64,000 nt of DNA from contig NZ_WPIK01000001.1 in NCBI RefSeq assembly GCF_009754915.1, positions 186,001-250,000 of the forward strand, given 5' to 3'. Made by a program: the position numbers and the translations under genes. This document shows, piece after piece, positions 17,167-26,432 of the stretch. This stretch comes from Mucilaginibacter arboris (GTDB taxonomy: Bacteria > Bacteroidota > Bacteroidia > Sphingobacteriales > Sphingobacteriaceae). Below the pieces are notes generated by a model. That model made no database searches. It worked only from the letters and a program-made list of their open reading frames with translations, and had not been told where the DNA came from. Each line of letters starts with the position of its first letter. The first letter of the stretch is position 1.

Positions 17167-17402
17167 TTATTTCCACGTCCAGTCTTTAAAGTCTTCATCC
17201 TCAAATACATCCGGAATAACTAATTCATCATCACCGTTTTTCGCCATTTCTTTAAAAGCTTTTGCTCTTCAACCGGACTGATGACAATTGTATTATCCTT
17301 TACTTCAATGTTTACTTCATATTCAATTGAACATTCTTTAAGAATATTTTGAGGTAGAATTATACCTTTTGAATTGCCAATATTTCTTATTGTCGATTTC
17401 AT
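17167..17402 (-). pseudogene. Frameshifted MazE/SpoVT-AbrB antitoxin-like gene
   Basis: The frame starting at 17402 encodes an AbrB/MazE swapped-hairpin domain (MKSTIRNIGNSKGIILPQNI) but stops at 17220 after 60 residues. One base added in the T4 run at 17260-17263 restores a conserved-looking C-terminal tail (KAFKEMAKNGDDELVIPDVF onward, ending WTWK at 17170, stop 17167-17169). Such acidic tails neutralise MazF/PemK toxins. No MazF gene follows. It is therefore an orphan antitoxin broken by a one-base deletion, or a sequencing error in a homopolymer. Confidence 0.7.
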
Positions 17403-17460
17403 ATTTAAAGTTATAACAAATTATAACAATATAAAAGAACACAAACATTTTTAATTTTTC

Positions 17461-17979
17461 TCACACCTTCCCCATCGCCACCTTAATATGTCCCAAATGG
17501 TGCAAACCATGCCAGGCATACAAACCTAAAGCGGCTTTAAGTGAAACTGATTTTTGAGTAGCCGGATGAAAAAAAGTACGGCTCCATTGTTCTTCTGTTA
17601 AAGAGTTCATTAATTCTACCCAACGAAAATGTATGCCTTCAATCATTTGGAAAGATGGCGCAACCGGCATTTTATAATCTGGCAGCAAAGCCCAGTCTGC
17701 TTCCTGATAAGGTTTTATGGTTGGGTTATCTTCTGTTAAAGCCAGTTTAAAACGCGTTAAACTGTTGGAATGACTATCCGCAACATGATGGATTACCTGC
17801 CTGATCGTCCATCCGCCCAAACGGTATGTCGTATCAAACTGCTGGTAATTTAACCCGGCTACGGCTTGGCGCATTTGTCCGGGCAGATCGGCTATTTCCT
17901 GTATCCAGGACCGCATTTGTTCTTCCGTAAAGGATGCTGGTGCTGTGTATTTTCCAATGGGATATCTTTCGTCTGTCAT
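17461..17979 (-). CDS. YfiT/DinB-fold metal-dependent hydrolase or bacillithiol transferase-like protein
   Basis: 172 residues. YRLGGWTIRQVIHHVADSH and WHGLHHLGHI give the three-His metal site of the YfiT branch of DinB-fold proteins. YfiT relatives are annotated as putative metal hydrolases or bacillithiol S-transferases (BstA); the true reaction here is not known. It stands 32 bases from the amidase stop with a motif copy between. Confidence 0.8.
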   Translation of the reverse strand: MTDERYPIGKYTAPASFTEEQMRSWIQEIADLPGQMRQAVAGLNYQQFDTTYRLGGWTIRQVIHHVADSHSNSLTRFKLALTEDNPTIKPYQEADWALLPDYKMPVAPSFQMIEGIHFRWVELMNSLTEEQWSRTFFHPATQKSVSLKAALGLYAWHGLHHLGHIKVAMGKV

Positions 17980-17995
17980 GATCTTTTTTAATTAA

Positions 17996-18007
17996 ATGCT
18001 TCTTTTA
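17996..18007 (-). repeat. Dispersed 12-mer (ATGCTTCTTTTA on + strand)
   Basis: Exact copy four bases beyond the amidase stop. On the motif strand it is preceded by TTTTTAGGTGA. Confidence 0.9.
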
Positions 18008-18011
18008 TCAC

Positions 18012-19685
18012 CTAAAAATTGAGCTCCGGATGTTTCTTATTAAAATCCGTTGCATCCTGATAAATTTTAGCTGCTTCCAGAATTTTTCCTTCGCCAAATA
18101 ATTGTCCCATAAAAGTAATACTAACCGGCCGGCCTTGTTTATTAAAACCGTTAGGTAAAACTACGCAAGGATTTCCGGTTAAATTGGTAAGCACTAAGTT
18201 ACCGGAAAAAGCTGGCGCAATATACATATCCAGGCCTTTTAATTTTTCGTACCAATCCTGGATCACCATTGTACGAACACGGTTTGCCTGGATATATTCA
18301 ACCGCCGGAACAAATTGTGCCGTACGGAAAATATTTGGCCAGCCGCCCTTTCCCTGGCGGACCATCAAATCAGACTGATGGTTTAAAACCAGTTCCTGAA
18401 AAGCTGTCCCGGATTCTGTTTCCAGAATAAAACGCAAAGAGTTGTAAGGCAACGTTGGCAATTCTATCGGTACTAATGCTGCACCTAATTCTTTCAGTTT
18501 TATTAAGGTTGATGAATCACTTTCCCGGTTAAAGCGGCTTCGGTCGAAATCTGTTTTTAAATATCCTATTTTCCAGCCTTTTAACGATTTCTGTTTGCCA
18601 TCGTACTTAAAAGGAGCAGCAATGGTACTTAAATCTTGCGGATCAGTTCCCTGAATGGCGTTAAAAACAATGGCGCAATCTTCCGCACTTCTGGTAATCG
18701 GACCGAGTTTATCCATTGTCCAGCTTAAAGCCATCGCACCGGTTTTGCTAACGCGGCCAAAAGACGGGCGCAAACCGGTATCACCACATTCCGTAGAAGG
18801 CGAAACGATAGAACCCAACGTTTCTGAACCAATGGCAAAAGGCAAACAACCGGCAGAAACCGCAGAAGCCGGGCCAGCCGAAGAACCGCTGGAACCGCGC
18901 TTAATATCCCAGGGATTATTAGTCCTTCCGCCAAACCAAACATCGCCCGAAGCAAGTTCACCTAAAGTTAATTTAGCAACCAACACAGCGCCTGCTGCTT
19001 CCAGTTTTTTTACAACTGTTGCATCAATATCCAACTCCTGGTTTTTATATGGAACAGAACCCCAGGTTGTTTTATAACCTTTTGCTGCTAACAAATCTTT
19101 TACACCAAACGGAATACCATGCAAAATACCTTTATAATGTCCGGCTTTTATTTCGGCATCGGCTTGTGCTGCTTGTTTTAAGGCTAATTCTTCTGTAAAA
19201 TTTACGACGAATAATAATTTAGGATTATATTTTCTCAATCGTTCAATAAAGAATTTAGTCAGTTCTACAGAAGATATCTTTTTAGTACGGACCAGATCAG
19301 CCAATTGACGAATGGTATAAAAAGCCAACGCGTTTTTGTCCGCAGGCATATTGGCTGTGCTTCTTTTATCAAGCAAAAATTCATTGGTTTTATCAGGATA
19401 AACGAAGCCCACGGGAATTGGGTTGAAGTTTAAAGCTGGAACAACGTTATTTGGAAGATGCAATTTGCGCAGCTCTTCATACGCTTTACGGTGCTCGTTC
19501 AACCCAGTCAGCATTGAATCAGCTTGAGCCAGAGAAAACTCAATGCCAGTTATTTTTTCAGCTTCGTTGACCACCGCAACTGTTATCGGACTATTTTCTA
19601 GTTTTTGGGTGATAAAAGCACCACAAATAAAGCTGAAGCCACACAAAAAAGTGATGGTTAGAATTTTTTTGGTAGAAATACTCAT
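18012..19685 (-). CDS. Amidase-signature-family amidohydrolase
   Basis: 557 residues from ATG 19685 (MSISTKKILTITF); an apparent extension upstream to 20015 overlaps the divergent FAD gene and is rejected. A membrane anchor or signal spans residues 7-26. The Ser-cisSer-Lys triad is visible: GIPFGVKDLLAAKG (Lys), GSSGSSAGPASAVSAG, and GSETLGSIVSP. PSFGRVSKTGAMALSWTMDK and CVVLPNGF are also typical. It would hydrolyse an amide in the envelope; the substrate is unknown. It is divergent from the FAD oxidoreductase across 64 bases, so the two may be regulated together. Confidence 0.9.
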   Translation of the reverse strand: MSISTKKILTITFLCGFSFICGAFITQKLENSPITVAVVNEAEKITGIEFSLAQADSMLTGLNEHRKAYEELRKLHLPNNVVPALNFNPIPVGFVYPDKTNEFLLDKRSTANMPADKNALAFYTIRQLADLVRTKKISSVELTKFFIERLRKYNPKLLFVVNFTEELALKQAAQADAEIKAGHYKGILHGIPFGVKDLLAAKGYKTTWGSVPYKNQELDIDATVVKKLEAAGAVLVAKLTLGELASGDVWFGGRTNNPWDIKRGSSGSSAGPASAVSAGCLPFAIGSETLGSIVSPSTECGDTGLRPSFGRVSKTGAMALSWTMDKLGPITRSAEDCAIVFNAIQGTDPQDLSTIAAPFKYDGKQKSLKGWKIGYLKTDFDRSRFNRESDSSTLIKLKELGAALVPIELPTLPYNSLRFILETESGTAFQELVLNHQSDLMVRQGKGGWPNIFRTAQFVPAVEYIQANRVRTMVIQDWYEKLKGLDMYIAPAFSGNLVLTNLTGNPCVVLPNGFNKQGRPVSITFMGQLFGEGKILEAAKIYQDATDFNKKHPELNF

Positions 19686-19749
19686 CAATGTAACTTGTTT
19701 AACCGTTTGTTCTAAAAATAGCGTTTTGTAATTTGTTAACTTCGGCTCA

Positions 19750-21582
19750 ATGAAAAAAATTTGTATCTTTTTATTTACATTCATTTTTAACAGCGCCGCT
19801 TTTGCCCAAACCATTAAAACCGGTGTACTGGTAATTGGAGGTGGCGCAGCAGGCGTGGCAGCCGGAATCCAAAGCGCAAGGAGCAATGTAAAAACGATAA
19901 TTTTAGAACCTGGCCCATGGCTGGGCGGTAGTTTAACTTCTGCCGCGATGTGTGTTGTAGATGGAAACCGAAATTTTCCTTCGGGAATTTGGGGAGAATT
20001 CAGAAAACGGATCAAAGAATATTATAAAACTACGCCTGGTTTTGATACCACCAGCAATGCCGTTCTTCGTTTTGAACCTGCTGCTGGCGCGGCTGTCCTC
20101 AAAAAAATTACAGATACGGCTAAAAACCTCACCGTTCATTTGAATGCTTCTTTTACCGGCATAAAAAAAGACGGAACAGGTTATGAAGTTACCGCAAAAA
20201 TTAACGGAGAAAATGCTATCATCAAAGCGCAAGTTGTAGTTGATGGAACAGAGACCGGAGACGTAGCAGCTAAATTAGGCGTACCATTTGATGTTGGTTT
20301 TGAAAGTGAAGCACAAACCGGAGAAAAATGGGCGCCAAAAACAGCACTGCCAATCATTCAAAACATAACCTGGATTGCAATTTTACGAGATTACGGACGT
20401 GCGGCTGATCGAACCATTCCAAAGCCCGAAGGATATGATGAACATTTATACACTTCTCTCCAAAGCAAAAACATTAAACAAACCTTGGAAAGCGGCCGGT
20501 TGCCCAACGATAAATTTATGCTTAAAGTAAAAGGCGTAAATGATTACCCGGTTACCATTGCTGATTTTGCTTCGGCTTCGGCAAAAGAAAATGCTTATCA
20601 GCAAGCCCGCTTAAAAACATTGGGATTGGTTTATTATCTTCAAACAAAGTTGGGTTATAAAAACATCAGTCTGGATAATTTAGAATTTGCTTCTGTCGAT
20701 CATTTACCTTATCTTCCTTATATCCGCGAAGTAAGACGAAGCAAAGGCGTTATCAAAATGGTTTTAGATGATATTTATACGCCTTACAGCCGTTCTTCCA
20801 AACTTTACCGTACTTCTATTGGAATTGGCGATGCTTCGCCTGGCCAGCATCTTTTGCCGCTTGGCAAAGCTCCTGAAACCAATTATGGTGCTTTTCCGGC
20901 TTACAGTATTTCGGCAGGAGCAGCAATTGTAAAGGATTTTGATAATTTTTTGGTAGCAGAAAAAGCGATGTCTGTTACACATTTGGTAAATGCAAGTACC
21001 ATGTACCCATCGGTACAAATGACAGTTGGACAAGGCATTGGTTGTATTGCTGCTTATTGTGCCTTTTTTAAAACCACTACCAAAAGTATTAAGCTTCGCT
21101 TGATCCAGAATGAGATATTAAGTTATCATGGCTATTTAATGCCTTTTTTAGATGTGAAGCAAAATGACCCACAGTTTATTGCGATCCAAAAAATTGGTGT
21201 AACCGGATTGCTTCAAGGCGTGCAAAAACCTTCGGGCGGTTCTGCCCCTGTTTTCTTTTTGCCTGATTCTGCTGTAAAAACGGCTGAAATAAAACCTGTT
21301 TTAAGTGAAATTTATACCCGTTCGTTCCTTTGGTTCAACAAAACCAAACCTGCTGAATTTTTTACCATTGGTAATATGCTTTCTTTTATTGAGGAGCTGA
21401 ATTTGCGCGATGCCAAAACATTCCGGTTGCAAATTCAAAACGACTGGAAAACGAAATTGCATTTAAACACTGCATTTGATATAAGCCGGCCAATCACAAG
21501 AAGAGAATTTGCTGCATTGGCAGATGTTTACCTGAAACCTTTTGACCGTTCGATAGATTTAACAGGGAAACTTTTAAACTGA
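19750..21582 (+). CDS. Exported FAD-dependent oxidoreductase (FAD_oxidored family)
   Basis: 610 residues. A signal peptide ends SAAFAQ. The dinucleotide motif VLVIGGGAAGVAAGIQSA lies near residues 25-42, followed by PWLGGSLTSAAMCVVDGNR and VVVDGTETGDVAAKLGV. These are marks of the family found in Bacteroidota glycan- and small-molecule-utilising loci. The C-terminal ~120 residues are helical and of unknown role. The reaction is not determinable. The gene ends at a strong motif-pair hairpin. Confidence 0.85.
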   Translation: MKKICIFLFTFIFNSAAFAQTIKTGVLVIGGGAAGVAAGIQSARSNVKTIILEPGPWLGGSLTSAAMCVVDGNRNFPSGIWGEFRKRIKEYYKTTPGFDTTSNAVLRFEPAAGAAVLKKITDTAKNLTVHLNASFTGIKKDGTGYEVTAKINGENAIIKAQVVVDGTETGDVAAKLGVPFDVGFESEAQTGEKWAPKTALPIIQNITWIAILRDYGRAADRTIPKPEGYDEHLYTSLQSKNIKQTLESGRLPNDKFMLKVKGVNDYPVTIADFASASAKENAYQQARLKTLGLVYYLQTKLGYKNISLDNLEFASVDHLPYLPYIREVRRSKGVIKMVLDDIYTPYSRSSKLYRTSIGIGDASPGQHLLPLGKAPETNYGAFPAYSISAGAAIVKDFDNFLVAEKAMSVTHLVNASTMYPSVQMTVGQGIGCIAAYCAFFKTTTKSIKLRLIQNEILSYHGYLMPFLDVKQNDPQFIAIQKIGVTGLLQGVQKPSGGSAPVFFLPDSAVKTAEIKPVLSEIYTRSFLWFNKTKPAEFFTIGNMLSFIEELNLRDAKTFRLQIQNDWKTKLHLNTAFDISRPITRREFAALADVYLKPFDRSIDLTGKLLN

Positions 21583-21586
21583 ATTT

Positions 21587-21636
21587 TTTACTGGTAAAAG
21601 AAGCATTGGCAAAATAATGCATGCTTCTTTTACCGG
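21587..21636. terminator. 18-bp hairpin made of an inverted motif pair
   Basis: TAAAAGAAGCAT (21595-21606) and ATGCTTCTTTTA (21621-21632) pair, extended outward by GG/CC and TAC/GTA with one T-G pair. The loop is 14 bases. It follows the FAD-gene stop by seven bases and separates two convergent genes. A short T-rich run (GTTTCTTT) follows on the + strand. Confidence 0.8.
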
Positions 21637-21674
21637 TAGTTTCTTTGTGGTTGATAAAACAGATCGATATGGGA

Positions 21675-22196
21675 TCAAACAGGTCTCCTTCTTGAAAAAA
21701 TCAGTTCATCATCATACAAACCATTTTTATAAAGTGACTTTTTAAAAGTGGCCTCATGTTGATAACCGGCTTTTTGTAAAACTTTTGCAGAAGCCTGATT
21801 ACTGGCAAAAACACCGGCATAAATTCGTTCAATAGCAAACCGATCAAAAATATAGGTGGTAAACAAAGCAAGTGCTTCCGCCATGATGCCTTTTCCCCAA
21901 AACGGGCTGCCTAACCAATAACCTATTTTTGCGTTTTTACAATAAATCCCATTTTGCAAGTCAACACCAATTCCTCCCACAACTTCCTCACCTATTATTA
22001 GAGCTGCATTAGTTTGCGGTTCAGGCTGTTTCGTTTGTAAGGTTATCCAAAAATCAGCATCAGCAAGCGTATAAGGCGAAGGAAACCTGTTATCCAAATA
22101 GGCTTCAACCTTTGGATCATCAGCATATTTTTGTAAAGAAACTTCGTCGCCTTTTTTATAGGGACGAATTTCAAAGCTAAAGCCCTTCAATATCAT
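21675..22196 (-). CDS. GNAT-family N-acetyltransferase (RimJ/RimL type)
   Basis: 173 residues. The acetyl-CoA-binding core is IGYWLGSPFWGKGIMAEALALF followed by ERIYAGVFASNQASAKVLQKAGYQHE, the standard motif A and B of RimL-like enzymes. It would acetylate an amino group on a protein N-terminus or small molecule. It is convergent with the FAD gene and separated from the efflux operon by about 230 bases. Confidence 0.9.
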   Translation of the reverse strand: MILKGFSFEIRPYKKGDEVSLQKYADDPKVEAYLDNRFPSPYTLADADFWITLQTKQPEPQTNAALIIGEEVVGGIGVDLQNGIYCKNAKIGYWLGSPFWGKGIMAEALALFTTYIFDRFAIERIYAGVFASNQASAKVLQKAGYQHEATFKKSLYKNGLYDDELIFSRRRPV

Positions 22197-22390
22197 TTAT
22201 TAACAAATATGTGTAAAACTTTTTTCAAATAAATTGATGCAAACAGTTGTTTTAACAGATATTAAAGTATAATTTTATAAAGAGATTAAAAGCTTATTTA
22301 TTCTACCTGATTCGATTTTACTTCCAGTACTTTAGTTGCAGCACGAATAATAAGCGGTTTACATTCTAATTGTTAATTTTTTTTTGGGGG

Positions 22391-22428
22391 AAAGCCGTTC
22401 TGTTTTTTTACAGAACGGCTTTTTATTT
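22391..22428 (+). terminator. Rho-independent terminator, 13-bp stem with T-tract
   Basis: AAAGCCGTTCTGT (22391-22403) pairs with ACAGAACGGCTTT (22410-22422), followed by TTTATTTT on the + strand. There is no + strand gene in the 800 bases upstream. On the minus strand it lies just past the MFS stop but has no following T-run. Confidence 0.75.
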
Positions 22429-23978
22429 TAGTGGGCATCCACAGGCATCTGCACAGGCTTTCTTCTAAAAGGCTGCAGATACAAAAGTGGTATCGAACAC
22501 AACATGATCAATCCGGATACCCAATAGGCATCATCATAAGTTAACAGCAGGGATTGTTTGATTACTGCCCCTTCCATTGCACCGTAAGCCATGTGTGTGG
22601 CATCCAGCATAGATTTACCTTTTGCCAAAAATGCTTGGACATACATGTTATAACGCTGCACAAAAGCAGGGTTATAAGGATTAATATTAGTTAAAAGATT
22701 ATTCCGGTGAACACCTTGCCTGATGTGGATTAAAGTAGTTAATGCCGCTATACCAAAAGATCCTCCTAATTGCCGCATCATATTATTTAAGCCTGTTCCC
22801 TGTCCGAGTTCAGGCCCTTTTAAATCTGCAATGGCCAGCGTTGTTAATGGTACAAAAAGCAGTGCCATACCAATACCACGAATAGCAAGCGGCCAGAAGA
22901 AATCACCAATTCCTGTTTCAAGTGTCGAATTACTTAACATGTGCGTAAACACAAAGAACAGGAACATGCCAATGGTTGCCATAAATTGTGCAGGAACACC
23001 TTTGTTAAGCATTTTACCGATAAAAGGCATCATACATATTGTAAACAACCCTCCCGGAAAAAGTATTTTACCAGTTTGCGCAGCGGTAAAACCAAGCAAC
23101 GTCTGACAGAATATTGGAAATACAAACACCGAACCATATAAACCAAAACCCAAGATAAAAGAAGTAAACATCCCGACCGAAAAGCTCCTGTGCCGCATGA
23201 TACTGAAGTTAACTATTGGATTATCAGTACTTAACTCACGCCATATAAATAAGATGGTGCCGAGAACAGCCATAATGGTTAATACCAGGATATAAGTTTT
23301 TGCAAACCAATCTTCTGATTCCCCTTTTTCTAAAATGGTTTGTAAGCTTCCTACCGCAACCGCTAATAAGGCAATTCCCCACCAATCAATAGGTTTGTCT
23401 CTTCCGGTTTTAGGTGTAGCACGAACAAATGTATAAGTACAAAAGGCCGCTAAAGCACCTACCGGTATATTTACATAAAATATCCAGGGCCAGGAATAAT
23501 TATCTGTAATCCAACCACCAATTGTTGGACCAACGGTTGGCCCGACAACGGCGCCTAAACCAAATAATGCCGTTGCTGTACCTACCTGTTCGCGTGGCCA
23601 GGTTTCTAACAGAATAGCCTGGGCAGTTGATATTAATCCGCCGCCGGCAACCCCCTGAATAATACGGAAAACTACTAACTCGGAAAGACTATGTGCATTG
23701 CCGCAAAGAAAGGAAGCAATAGTAAACAGTACGATAGAACCTAAAAAGTAATTTTTTCTTCCAAAAAAGCTGCCCAGCCAACCAGACATTGGCAAAATGA
23801 TTACGTTGGCTACCGCATACCCGGTTGTAATCCAAGCAACATCTTCCAGGGTTGCCCCCAGGTTACCCTGTATTTGTGGTAAGGAAACATTCACAATGGT
23901 TGTATCAATCAACTCCAGCAAAGAAGCGGTGATTACCGTTATGGTAATGATCCATTTTTTAAAACCAGTTTCGGCCAT
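22428..23978 (-). CDS. MFS multidrug exporter, DHA2/EmrB family
   Basis: 516 residues from ATG 23978 (MAETGFKKWI); the 11 codons upstream overlap emrA-like sequence. Fourteen membrane helices are expected. DHA2 marks are ASLLELIDTTIVNVSLPQI in helix 1, GWLGSFFGRKNYFLGSIVLF (motif A), FRIIQGVAGGG and ALFGLGAVVGPTVGPTIGGW (motif C). It would extrude drugs by proton antiport as the inner-membrane part of a tripartite pump. It is the last gene of tetR-tolC-emrA-emrB. Confidence 0.93.
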   Translation of the reverse strand: MAETGFKKWIITITVITASLLELIDTTIVNVSLPQIQGNLGATLEDVAWITTGYAVANVIILPMSGWLGSFFGRKNYFLGSIVLFTIASFLCGNAHSLSELVVFRIIQGVAGGGLISTAQAILLETWPREQVGTATALFGLGAVVGPTVGPTIGGWITDNYSWPWIFYVNIPVGALAAFCTYTFVRATPKTGRDKPIDWWGIALLAVAVGSLQTILEKGESEDWFAKTYILVLTIMAVLGTILFIWRELSTDNPIVNFSIMRHRSFSVGMFTSFILGFGLYGSVFVFPIFCQTLLGFTAAQTGKILFPGGLFTICMMPFIGKMLNKGVPAQFMATIGMFLFFVFTHMLSNSTLETGIGDFFWPLAIRGIGMALLFVPLTTLAIADLKGPELGQGTGLNNMMRQLGGSFGIAALTTLIHIRQGVHRNNLLTNINPYNPAFVQRYNMYVQAFLAKGKSMLDATHMAYGAMEGAVIKQSLLLTYDDAYWVSGLIMLCSIPLLYLQPFRRKPVQMPVDAH

Positions 23979-23982
23979 TGTT

Positions 23983-25047
23983 TTAATCTTTATAAATAAC
24001 AGAAACATCAACGCTCATACCCGGGCGTAATTTTTCCATTACTTCTTTATTTGCATTGATTTTTATTTTAACCGGTACACGTTGTACAACTTTTACAAAG
24101 TTACCGGTAGCATTATCCGGAGGAAGCAATGAAAATTTGGCTCCTGTAGCAGGCGAAAAATTATAAACTTCTCCCTGTAATTTTAACCCAGGATAAGCAT
24201 CAACATTAATATCTACCTTTTCTCCGCTCCGTAAATGGTCTAACTGGGTTTCTTTAAAGTTAGCCGTAATATAAATACTGTTATCATTTACTACCGAAAA
24301 CAAAGTTTGTCCCGCTTGTACCAATTGCCCTTTTTGTACATTCTTTTTAGATATAATACCACTTGCAGGCGAATAAATAGTGGTGTATGATAGTTGTAAT
24401 TTTGCAAAATCGACATCTGCCTGGCGTTGGTTTACTCCTGTATTGGTTACTTGTAATTGATTTCTGGTAGTTCCGATTTGTAGCTGTGCAGCACGGTATT
24501 GTTCTTGTGCAGCGCTATAATTGGCTTGTGCCACATCTCTGTTTGCTTTAGCCTGATCAAATTGCTGCTGTGTTACAGAACCATCTTTTACCAAGTTAGC
24601 ATAACGGGCATAATCTCTGTTTGCTTGTTCTAATCTCGCTTTTGCAGATTCAGCCTGTGCACGTGCACTTGCAGAATTAGCAGAGGTAGCAGTTATTTGA
24701 GACTGGCCCACACCTACGCTTGCCCCTGCACCCTTTTGTGCTGCCTGTGCTTGTTCTAACCTTACTTTATAATCACGGTCATCCAGCTTTACCAAAACCT
24801 GGCCTTTATTAACGTGCGTATTTTCTTCAAAAGCAATGCTATCTACATAACCTCCCACACGTGCAACTACCGGGCTGATATCGCCGTCAATTTGTGCATC
24901 ATCTGTATCTTCGTGTTTGCTGTAATAAATATATTCTCTGATACCAAATATTACACCTGTTAAAAGTACTAAACCTAATATAATAGGAATTACCCTGTTC
25001 GGTTTCTTGGTAACTACTGGTTCTTCTGTTTCTATTTCTTGTGCCAT
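23983..25047 (-). CDS. HlyD/EmrA-family membrane fusion protein
   Basis: 354 residues with one N-terminal membrane helix (about 19-38). TDDAQIDGDISPVVARVGGYV and VLVKLDDRDYKVRLEQA form the lipoyl/barrel half, a long Ala/Gln-rich coiled-coil hairpin spans about 95-200, and YTTIYSPASGIISKKNVQKGQLV returns to the lipoyl domain. It joins the inner-membrane pump to the TolC-like channel. It is 14 bases from tolC and four from emrB, so all are one operon. Confidence 0.93.
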   Translation of the reverse strand: MAQEIETEEPVVTKKPNRVIPIILGLVLLTGVIFGIREYIYYSKHEDTDDAQIDGDISPVVARVGGYVDSIAFEENTHVNKGQVLVKLDDRDYKVRLEQAQAAQKGAGASVGVGQSQITATSANSASARAQAESAKARLEQANRDYARYANLVKDGSVTQQQFDQAKANRDVAQANYSAAQEQYRAAQLQIGTTRNQLQVTNTGVNQRQADVDFAKLQLSYTTIYSPASGIISKKNVQKGQLVQAGQTLFSVVNDNSIYITANFKETQLDHLRSGEKVDINVDAYPGLKLQGEVYNFSPATGAKFSLLPPDNATGNFVKVVQRVPVKIKINANKEVMEKLRPGMSVDVSVIYKD

Positions 25048-25061
25048 ATTAATTTCTAATT

Positions 25062-26432
25062 TTATTTGTTGATTTTTCCGGTTGATTTTAATAAATTATA
25101 ATAAGCTAAACCCGCATCTGCTTTTGCAAGTTCCAGGTTAATTTGTGCCTGATAAAGTAAGGTTTGTGCATCCGCACGATCTGTTGCTGTAGCAATATTG
25201 CTCCTGTAACGCGATTCCTGCAGCCTGTTGTTTTCTGTAGCCTGTGCAATAGAAGTTTGTAATAAGTTCACCTTATTTAAAGCAGCTAAATAGTTCTGAT
25301 AGTTTTGATTCACTTCATTTTTCAGGTTATCTGTAGTAATGCCTTTATTTATAATGGTTTGATCGCGTTCAATACGGGCTTCTGTTTCCCTGTTTTTGTT
25401 GCTCCAAAGTGAGCCAAAGTTCCAGGAGAATGATAAACCTGCAGTAAGTGGGGTGATATAATTACCTTTTGTTGGGAAAGGGTTAAGCGCAATATCCAGA
25501 TAATATGCCCCAACTGTTGCTGCTAATGTTGGCAACCTGTCTGCACGTGTATTTTTAATATTGGTTTCTGCAATTTGTGTACGTAAATCTACCTGGCGTA
25601 ACTCCGGGCGATTTGCATAAGCACTGTCCAAATAGTTTGTTAAAGGCAACACGGGATCATCTATAGTGTTAACCTGAGATACGCCAATTTCAGTTGTTTC
25701 CGGCAAACCTAACAACACATTCAGATTGTAATTAATTATTTTACGATTGCTCTCCAGTTCGATACCGTTTAATTCAATATCAGAACGTTGTAACTGAAAA
25801 CGTAAAACATCATTTTTAGTAACAATCCCCTGTTCAAAAAAACGTTGTGCCTGTTTAATCTGTTGGTCAACAGTTGCTAAATTTTGCTCTACTACTTTTT
25901 TGTTTTGTAATACTTTGTACAAATTGTAGTATTCGTTGATAATGCCATAAGTAATCTGGTCTTTATCATTATCAACATCTAAACGGGCTACTTTTACCAG
26001 TAAGTCTGTTGATTCGCGTGCATATTTAAATTTTCCGCCTGCATAAATTGGTTCAGCAAGAGAAGCGATCCCTAAATTAGCATTTGCACTTTTTGGCAGG
26101 CTGAAAGAACTCGTCCCAAAGCTTAAGTTATTAACCGGAATTTGTGCGCGGCTGTACATGTAACTTACGCTCCCGCTGGGCAAAGCACGGTCTTTCGCCT
26201 GGTTATATTGAGAAACCGCCTGATCTATTTTTGATTGGGAATACTTTAAAGTTTTACTGTTGTCTAAGCCTAATTTAATAGCTTCATCTAAAGTAAGTGT
26301 TCTGTCTTGTGCATTTACTGTACCAACTGTGGCAGCTACTAATAGCAGCACCGAGGTAACACACTTTAAAACAGTAGCCCTCCTGCTGTTAAATGCAAAA
26401 GCTGAAGTTAATTTATTAATTTGTTCTATCAT
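25062..26432 (-). CDS. TolC-family outer-membrane efflux protein
   Basis: 456 residues with a signal peptide (hydrophobic 22-39, VNAQ). Two outer-membrane-efflux repeats are seen: LTLDEAIKLGLDNSKTLKYSQSKIDQAVSQYNQAKDRALPS and the second from about 280 (ELRQVDLRTQIAETNIKNTRADRLPTL). It forms the trimeric exit duct. Its first four bases overlap the tetR stop, indicating translational coupling. Confidence 0.92.
   Translation of the reverse strand: MIEQINKLTSAFAFNSRRATVLKCVTSVLLLVAATVGTVNAQDRTLTLDEAIKLGLDNSKTLKYSQSKIDQAVSQYNQAKDRALPSGSVSYMYSRAQIPVNNLSFGTSSFSLPKSANANLGIASLAEPIYAGGKFKYARESTDLLVKVARLDVDNDKDQITYGIINEYYNLYKVLQNKKVVEQNLATVDQQIKQAQRFFEQGIVTKNDVLRFQLQRSDIELNGIELESNRKIINYNLNVLLGLPETTEIGVSQVNTIDDPVLPLTNYLDSAYANRPELRQVDLRTQIAETNIKNTRADRLPTLAATVGAYYLDIALNPFPTKGNYITPLTAGLSFSWNFGSLWSNKNRETEARIERDQTIINKGITTDNLKNEVNQNYQNYLAALNKVNLLQTSIAQATENNRLQESRYRSNIATATDRADAQTLLYQAQINLELAKADAGLAYYNLLKSTGKINK

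Noticed and set aside
19686-20015. N-terminal extension of the amidase to 667 residues
   Set aside because: It overlaps the divergent FAD gene's signal-peptide region, has no family similarity, and a proper signal/anchor starts at ATG 19685.
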